Assembly (NCBI GenBank): GCA_934643535.1
Contig: CAKUCE010000176.1
Coordinates: forward strand, 1 to 6,362
Source: an uncultured Clostridia bacterium
Lineage (GTDB): Bacteria > Bacillota > Clostridia > Christensenellales > Aristaeellaceae
Length of the DNA: 6,362 nucleotides
Direction of reading: 5' to 3'
Position numbers and translations under genes: made by a program. Positions 1 through 3,856 of this stretch are shown here, piece by piece. The notes below the pieces were generated by a model that searched no databases, was not told where the DNA came from, and saw nothing but the letters and a program-made list of their open reading frames with translations. Positions within the stretch are counted from its first letter, which is position 1, and every line of letters starts with the position of its first letter.

Positions 1-1
1 A

Positions 2-727
2 TACGTCAAGCCGGATCTTTCCGATGTGACCAGCGGCATAACCGTCATAAACGCAATGAAGACTTTCTCCCCCAACCGTCTGCCGCTTGCGGCGCGCTGC
101 TATGAACTATATTCCGACAAGGTCGCCGCCGGACAGGTCGAAAGTCAGGGCGAGACTTTCGCTTCCTTCCTCTTTGACATTATAAGATATCACGTCACGT
201 GGCGTGAGCTTGACAAATCATACTTTCCCAAGGCATCCGTCGATCTCCCCTACAACTGCTCAAAGGGGTATTACGGAACCGACCTGTGCGAGGTACTGGA
301 GCTGAGCGATAATTCCGCCGTCACCTCCACGCTTGCTATTCATCCCGATGCGCAGGCTGACCTTGAATCCGTGCTTGATCAGCTGGACAAAACCGGAGCG
401 CAGGCGCTGTTCGTCAACGCCCCATCCGGCGAGAGTGTCGAGGAAAAGCAGAAATATAATTACATTGCGCGGCTCGTCGGTGAGCGGGGCTACAGCTTTG
501 TGGACTTCAACGACCTTATCGACGACATGGGAATCGATGCCGGTACGGATTTCTACAACAGGAACCATTTGAATATATATGGCTCAGAGAAGTACACCGC
601 ATATCTCATGAACTACATTCTCGAAAACTATGAGCTGAGCCCCCGGCACTCGCAGAAAGCCGAAGCCGATTGGTGCGAGGGCTACTCCGCGTGGCTCAAT
701 ATAAAGGACAATATCAAATCGCATTGA
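2..727 (+). CDS. SGNH-hydrolase-like (DltD/acyl-transfer type) protein, C-terminal part
   Basis: The reading frame is open to the first base of the window, so the N-terminus (with the nucleophile Ser block) lies outside; the GTG at 26 and the later ATGs are internal. The visible 241 residues match the C-terminal half of extracytoplasmic SGNH proteins that commonly accompany MBOAT O-acyltransferases in Firmicutes. Counting from codon 26: an N-terminal stretch about keeping or losing helices around a SFxxN-like element, a beta strand ending in LFVNAPSGE (127-136), an alpha-helix with KYNYIARL, a strand SFVDFNDL (157-164), and the terminal catalytic block FYNRNHLNIYGSEKYT (176-191). After it comes a W-containing tail (DWCEGYSAW) typical of these proteins. 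Family members usually show DxxH here; this copy has N178-x-x-H181. The role as acyl transferase or esterase acting on a cell-envelope polymer is inferred from the family. The gene ends in TGA, followed at once by a hairpin at 727-768. Family is fairly sure; substrate is unknown. Confidence 0.78.
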   Translation, partial: YVKPDLSDVTSGITVINAMKTFSPNRLPLAARCYELYSDKVAAGQVESQGETFASFLFDIIRYHVTWRELDKSYFPKASVDLPYNCSKGYYGTDLCEVLELSDNSAVTSTLAIHPDAQADLESVLDQLDKTGAQALFVNAPSGESVEEKQKYNYIARLVGERGYSFVDFNDLIDDMGIDAGTDFYNRNHLNIYGSEKYTAYLMNYILENYELSPRHSQKAEADWCEGYSAWLNIKDNIKSH

Positions 728-768
728 TATCCATTGCCGGCTGTACAGGAACAGCCGACAATGGATAT
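727..768 (+). terminator. Long hairpin directly after the SGNH-like gene
   Basis: Arms 727-744 and 751-768 pair at 17 of 18 positions (one C-A mismatch at 737/758) around a six-base loop, 745-750. The stem begins at the last base of the stop codon. No T-run follows, as the next bases are A-rich (gaaaaatcgcaac). It may therefore act as a transcript-end stabiliser or a U-tract-less terminator rather than a classic intrinsic terminator. The stem is clear in the sequence; the termination role is inferred. Confidence 0.6.
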
Positions 769-788
769 GAAAAATCGCAACAAAACAC

Positions 789-817
789 TTGATATTTTGC
801 CTCAAATGAGATATACT
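789..817 (+). promoter_or_regulatory. Sigma-70/sigma-A type promoter of tRNA-Leu
   Basis: The -35 box TTGATA (789-794) and the -10 box TATACT (812-817) are separated by exactly 17 bases and differ from TTGACA/TATAAT at one position each. A start site about 7 bases after the -10 box would fall near 824, leaving a very short leader before the mature tRNA 5' end at 830. This placement is what is expected of an independently transcribed tRNA gene. Confidence 0.82.
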
Positions 818-829
818 TTTCGACAGCGT

Positions 830-915
830 GCCGGTGTGATGGAATGGTAGACGTAGCGGATTCAAAATCCGCCGATGGCGACATCGTGTGGGTTCGAGTC
901 CCACCACCGGCACCA
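830..915 (+). tRNA. tRNA-Leu, anticodon CAA
   Basis: This is a complete type II (long variable arm) tRNA. The acceptor stem GCCGGTG (830-836) pairs perfectly with CACCGGC (905-911), followed by discriminator A912 and an encoded CCA (913-915). The anticodon stem GCGGA/TCCGC (856-860/868-872) encloses loop TTCAAAA with anticodon CAA at 863-865, which reads UUG codons. The variable arm is a perfect five-pair stem, CGATG/CATCG (873-877/882-886), with a GCGA loop. The T arm is GTGGG/CCCAC (888-892/900-904) around TTCGAGT. The long variable arm and the A discriminator agree with leucine identity. It is flanked by its own promoter and terminators, so it looks monocistronic. No duplicated copy of its 3' end, which would indicate an integrated element, is seen in the window. 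Confidence 0.97.
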
Positions 916-984
916 AGATTTATTATCAAAATCTGCAGATATTAATTGCGGGCGGGCTGCTTCGCATCATCGTAGCTCATACAA

Positions 985-1020
985 AAAGAGGATTGTGATC
1001 AATCACGATCCTCTTTGTTA
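985..1020 (+). terminator. Intrinsic terminator of tRNA-Leu
   Basis: The arms around AAAGAGGAT...ATCCTCTTT (985-999 and 1002-1016) pair across up to 15 positions with one G-T wobble (994/1007). The innermost pairs must open to make a loop. The 3' arm ends in CTCTTT and is followed by GTTATATTGATATT, a moderately T-rich tail. It lies 70 bases after the tRNA CCA end and is the first strong hairpin downstream of it. Confidence 0.75.
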
Positions 1021-1032
1021 TATTGATATTGA

Positions 1033-1080
1033 AAAAGCTGGGTGCAGCCGCTCTATCAGCAGGCTGCACCCAGCTTTTGT
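1033..1080. terminator. Second strong hairpin, terminator-like in both directions
   Basis: A perfect 17-bp stem (1033-1049 with 1062-1078) has a 12-base loop, 1050-1061. A run of A precedes the GC-rich core (AAAA before GCTGGG) and TTTT closes the right arm, so both strands present a GC-rich stem ending in a U-run. It stands only 16 bases after the first terminator, with no gene between the two. It probably serves as a fail-safe terminator for the tRNA transcript; no minus-strand gene in the window needs it. Confidence 0.75.
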
Positions 1081-1214
1081 CGTATGTCATATATTTTCTG
1101 TCTGCACGCCCAACTTGGACCATACTCTGGTACTGAGTTCATCATTCGGCATTACACGCGCAAACCTAAAAAGGGTGTTTTATAAAACGGCGTATAGTCA
1201 AAGCAAATAATGTC
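1079..1214. other. Leader region before the phosphatase gene, no gene recognised
   Basis: This 136-base stretch holds no convincing gene. It must contain or follow the start site for the phosphatase transcript, because two terminators stand upstream. No promoter close to consensus is visible: TTGGAC at 1115-1120 lacks a good -10 box 17 bases on, and TATAGT at 1193-1198 lacks a -35 box. A perfect 12-bp AT-rich palindrome, GTTTTATAAAAC, lies at 1177-1188, about 27 bases before the ribosome binding site. It could be an operator, but a chance palindrome in AT-rich sequence is equally possible. Confidence 0.35.
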
Positions 1215-1219
1215 GGAGG
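1215..1219 (+). promoter_or_regulatory. Shine-Dalgarno GGAGG deciding the phosphatase start
   Basis: GGAGG lies inside the first codons of the longer frame that would begin at ATG 1210, and 14 bases before the in-frame ATG at 1234. The ATG at 1210 has no purine-rich site in front of it. The later start is therefore preferred even though the spacing is longer than usual. Confidence 0.5.
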
Positions 1220-1233
1220 TGCAGGCTTATAGT

Positions 1234-1968
1234 ATGGGATCAGAAAAAAGATATACGCTGAGAGCTGCCGCTGTGGTGCTGCCCGGAAAAGCGCACATTG
1301 CGGCAGGCTGCCCCTGCGAGGATGTCGTTACCATGCGTGAATCTGCCGGCTTCTATTTCTACGGACTGGCGGACGGGCAGAGCCGGAAAAAGCACTGCAG
1401 AAAGGGCGCGGAAATAAGTCTTTCCACCGCAGCGGAGTATATCAGCGCGTCCGGAATAGACAGTTGGCACCGTGAGCCTTATCTGCGCAGATTGCAGCAC
1501 GGGCTTGTGAAAAGTATTCAGACGGCGCTGAAGTGTGAAGCCGCCGCGCGCTCCTGCGATTTGCTTGAGTTCGGGTCAACGCTTGCCGCACTCGCCGTCG
1601 AGCCGTGCTCCGGCAGATATGTGCTTGTCCACATCGGTGACGGGAGGGTCGTGGGAATACGCGGCACAGGCGAGGTAAGGGATCTCAGCCCGCCGGAGAA
1701 CGGACTGTGCTTAAATCAGGCATGGCTGACAACGTCGCCGGATGCGGGAAAGCATCTGCGCGGATATGTGGGCAGCATAGCAAACTATCGCAGGATCATT
1801 ATTATGAGCGACGGGGCAGACCGCATGCTCCGCAATGAACGGCAACGCCGGAAACTGGCTGAACTCTCTGCCGGGACAAGCTTCAAAAGCGCGCTTGAAC
1901 ACATTGCCGCGAACCGGCCGGACGATGACTTCGGCTGCATCATGATAGATATACACGACGAAGCATAA
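1234..1968 (+). CDS. PP2C-family Ser/Thr protein phosphatase (PP2C_2 type)
   Basis: This is a 244-residue metal-dependent phosphatase predicted to remove phosphate from Ser/Thr residues in the cytoplasm; there is no signal peptide or membrane segment. Numbered from the upstream ATG at 1210 (subtract 8 for the preferred start), the PP2C core motifs appear in order. They are GKAHIAAGCPCEDVV (26-40, the 'GxxHxxxxxPCxD' entry motif with E37/D38), GLADGQS (52-58, metal ligand D55-G56), EFGSTLAALAV (120-130), VHIGDGRVVGI (140-150), MSDGADRML (199-207, metal ligand D201), and DDDFGCIMI (238-246, final metal ligand Asp). All expected metal-binding Asp are present, so it should be active. The length is that of a single catalytic domain, without FHA, sensor or kinase parts. 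The start at 1234 is chosen because GGAGG at 1215-1219 precedes it, whereas ATG 1210 has no site; 1210 remains possible. No Ser/Thr kinase gene is in the window. A 123-base gap to the next gene without a clear terminator leaves read-through possible. Confidence 0.86.
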   Translation: MGSEKRYTLRAAAVVLPGKAHIAAGCPCEDVVTMRESAGFYFYGLADGQSRKKHCRKGAEISLSTAAEYISASGIDSWHREPYLRRLQHGLVKSIQTALKCEAAARSCDLLEFGSTLAALAVEPCSGRYVLVHIGDGRVVGIRGTGEVRDLSPPENGLCLNQAWLTTSPDAGKHLRGYVGSIANYRRIIIMSDGADRMLRNERQRRKLAELSAGTSFKSALEHIAANRPDDDFGCIMIDIHDEA

Positions 1969-2078
1969 CGATGCAAAAACCTAAAAACTGCGCCTATCAG
2001 AGATGCGGTATTATAAAGCCACGATAAAGAAAAGGGGCGGCGCCCCAGATCAGATTATCGAAAATAAATCAAAAAGAC

Positions 2079-2083
2079 AGGAG
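2079..2083 (+). promoter_or_regulatory. Ribosome binding site AGGAG of the small lipoprotein gene
   Basis: AGGAG stands 8 bases before ATG 2092, near-ideal spacing. Together with the textbook lipoprotein signal peptide, it supports this 64-codon frame as a real gene. Confidence 0.75.
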
Positions 2084-2091
2084 AAACAAAC

Positions 2092-2286
2092 ATGAAAAGA
2101 ATCATCACCATCATCCTCGTTATCGCAATGGTACTCACAGCGATGTTCAGCCTTGCCGCGTGCTCAAAGACCGGCGAGTGCGAATACTGCGGGCAGAACG
2201 AGCCCCTTGTAAAGTACACTTATTCCAATGGAGATACCGTATGGGTCTGCAACGACTGCTACCGCATGTGCAAGCTCTTCGGATGA
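2092..2286 (+). CDS. Small lipoprotein with zinc-ribbon-like CxxC pair
   Basis: The precursor has 64 residues. MKR is followed by a hydrophobic segment (4-20) and the lipobox L21-A-A-C24, so the mature product would be a lipid-anchored peptide of only 41 residues outside the membrane. That peptide carries CEYC (C30, C33) and CNDC (C53, C56), plus C60, spaced as CxxC-19-CxxC with a short YTYSNGDTVWV strand pair between them. This is the layout of a zinc ribbon or related four-Cys metal knuckle. Most such folds are cytoplasmic, so a membrane-anchored extracytoplasmic one is unusual; the cysteines could instead form disulfides. A good AGGAG site sits 8 bases upstream, and the next gene begins 40 bases after the stop, so the two lipoproteins are probably co-transcribed. 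I do not recognise a named family. Lipoprotein status is fairly sure; metal binding is inferred from Cys spacing; function is unknown. Confidence 0.75.
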   Translation: MKRIITIILVIAMVLTAMFSLAACSKTGECEYCGQNEPLVKYTYSNGDTVWVCNDCYRMCKLFG

Positions 2287-2326
2287 GCCGGTTCTAAAAA
2301 AGCATTAGGGAGACAGGGAGGGCAAA

Positions 2327-3766
2327 ATGAAGAAAAACATTCTGGCACTACTGATCACGGTCATCTGCATTATAACCAGCGGCTGTGCCACGGAAAACAG
2401 GGTCATAGCTCTGATAGAGAAAGAGGACTATGCGAAGGCACAGGAAGTGTATTCTGCCACCATAGGCGGCAGCTATGAAAAAAAGCTGGAGCTGGAGCAT
2501 TCCATAGACGCATACATAGCGGATATGATCGACAAATACAACAACGGGAAAGTCTCCTACGACGAGGCACGCGAAAGCATTTTTCGCATTGAGGCCAGCG
2601 GGCTATACGACTATTTTCTGGTGAACGACGCCTATATGTCGCTGCAAACCTTCTACCAGTCAAAGCAAGCCTATGAGATGGGTCTGGCAAATATGGATGC
2701 CGGAGATTACGAATCCGCGATGACGCAGTTTTCCTTCGTGAACACGGCAGACACCTGCTATGACAGTGCATGCGAGAAAGCGGAAGAAGCCAAAACGGCC
2801 TTTCTTAATGCTGTTATCGCACAGGCGGAGGACGCATTCGACGATACTGATTACTTTCGCGGATATGAGAACGCGATAAGCTGTCTTGTTGACGCAGAGA
2901 GCAAAATGTACGACCTCTTCATCTATATGGACGACGCGGCGTTCCAGCTTATGTACGACAAAGCGTCAGAATTCACAAGCCAGTTCACCGAAGCGGCAAT
3001 AGCAGAGGCAAAGGACATTTTCTCAAACGGAGAAAACTACGAGGGCGCGATCAGTCTGCTCACTGATGCGTATAACTACACCTACGGCGACGACGCCATG
3101 CTATACACAGAGCTTTGCAAATATACTGATGCCTATATTGAAAACGCAGTCGCAGAGGCGCAGCAGATATATGACGAAAACCGAGACTATGAAGCAGCGG
3201 TAAGCTACCTTCGGAATGTGATAGGCGTGGTAGGTGAGAACGAAACACTGCGCAGCGAAATAGAGAAGTACGCCAGTTATGCGCCGGTCCTCCTCACCTC
3301 TCTCGACCCCATCCAGAAGGGCAAGTGGCTGAGCATCGGAACGGATATCAAGAAGGTCTACACAGACGTTTCCAACAACGTTTACGATTCACAGACCGTG
3401 ATTGCCCCAAAGCGTTCCAGCTACCGCGACAAAACGGAGGATGATTCATACGTCAGCTACTACCTCAACAGCGAATACACCACGCTCACCGGTGTGCTGT
3501 ACAGACCGTATGACTCTCTGTCTTGCACCTCAGTATGGCAAAAGACGCCCGTGATAAAGATATATGGAGACGGCATACTCCTTTACGAAGCGCCGGGCAT
3601 CGACCAAAACACCTTCGATCCCATCAGCCTGAATGTCAACGTGACCGGCGTGCGTGAGCTGAAGATCGTTAACTTTGGCGTATGGAACGGAAACGACAGC
3701 GGCAACATCTATTTTGCAAGCTATCATCCTATGGTCTGCCTTGCGGAAATGTATCTGAACAAGTGA
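2327..3766 (+). CDS. Lipoprotein with TPR-like repeats and C-terminal NPCBM-like domain
   Basis: The 479-residue protein starts at ATG 2327, 5 bases after GGAGG (2317-2321). Residues 1-20 are a lipoprotein signal (MKKN, hydrophobic core, TSGC with C20 as lipidation site). Residues about 30-320 are helical, with recurring TPR-like motifs: KEDYAKAQEVY (32-42), AGDYESAMTQF (125-135), YENAISCLVDA (180-190), ENYEGAISLLTDA (236-248) and NRDYEAAVSYLRN (285-297). Three consecutive units of roughly 50-60 residues (near 158-216, 217-266 and 267-316) share the pattern A.AEA...(Y/F)....(D/E)YE.A(I/V)S.L, which suggests internal duplication. Residues about 325-477 are beta-rich and resemble NPCBM/NEW2 carbohydrate-binding-like modules: YTTLTGVLYRP, PVIKIYGDGILLYEAP and the pattern VNVTGVRELKIV. 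The likely role is an extracytoplasmic scaffold binding protein or glycan. No catalytic motif is seen. It follows the small Cys-rich lipoprotein by 40 bases, probably in one operon, and ends before a convergent gene. Lipoprotein and repeat calls are firm; the C-terminal domain call is by pattern only. Confidence 0.78.
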   Translation: MKKNILALLITVICIITSGCATENRVIALIEKEDYAKAQEVYSATIGGSYEKKLELEHSIDAYIADMIDKYNNGKVSYDEARESIFRIEASGLYDYFLVNDAYMSLQTFYQSKQAYEMGLANMDAGDYESAMTQFSFVNTADTCYDSACEKAEEAKTAFLNAVIAQAEDAFDDTDYFRGYENAISCLVDAESKMYDLFIYMDDAAFQLMYDKASEFTSQFTEAAIAEAKDIFSNGENYEGAISLLTDAYNYTYGDDAMLYTELCKYTDAYIENAVAEAQQIYDENRDYEAAVSYLRNVIGVVGENETLRSEIEKYASYAPVLLTSLDPIQKGKWLSIGTDIKKVYTDVSNNVYDSQTVIAPKRSSYRDKTEDDSYVSYYLNSEYTTLTGVLYRPYDSLSCTSVWQKTPVIKIYGDGILLYEAPGIDQNTFDPISLNVNVTGVRELKIVNFGVWNGNDSGNIYFASYHPMVCLAEMYLNK

Positions 3767-3800
3767 TCTTCATGAAGTCCTCCCTATACTGTGACAATGC

Positions 3801-3835
3801 CCCCCACCGTGCCGCCTTCTGCGGCACAGTGGGGG
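3801..3835. terminator. Hairpin between convergent genes
   Basis: CCCCCAC-x-GTGCCGC (3801-3815) pairs with GCGGCAC-x-GTGGGGG (3821-3835): 14 pairs, one C-A mismatch (3808/3828) and loop CTTCT. It sits in the 90-bp gap between the stop codons of two converging genes, where a shared bidirectional terminator is expected. Neither side has a proper T-run (TAAATCATATTATCTGTTTG on the plus side), so it is less canonical than the tRNA terminators, but the stem is very GC-rich. Confidence 0.65.
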
Positions 3836-3856
3836 TAAATCATATTATCTGTTTGT

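Noticed and set aside
714..929. Minus-strand frame with a 'GGGTRTH..DFESA'-like peptide across the tRNA, and a second minus frame at 584-916
   Set aside because: These are antisense translations of the tRNA-Leu gene and flanks. Peptides of this kind are a known class of false protein predictions arising from tRNA genes.
1177..1188. Perfect 12-bp palindrome GTTTTATAAAAC upstream of the phosphatase gene
   Set aside because: It is too short and AT-rich to call an operator without a second copy or a known regulator. It is mentioned only in the leader entry.
875..1210. Plus-strand frame of 111 codons
   Set aside because: It starts inside the tRNA and runs through both terminator hairpins; there is no ribosome site and no protein-like character.
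2009..2014. Possible -10 box TATTAT ahead of the lipoprotein operon
   Set aside because: No -35 box at 16-18 bases upstream; a promoter here is plausible but not supported.
2034..2046. Short GC palindrome GGGGC-GGC-GCCCC before the small lipoprotein gene
   Set aside because: It has only five pairs and no T-run on the plus strand. On the minus strand it has TTTTCTTT after it, but no gene there needs a terminator. Not called as a terminator.
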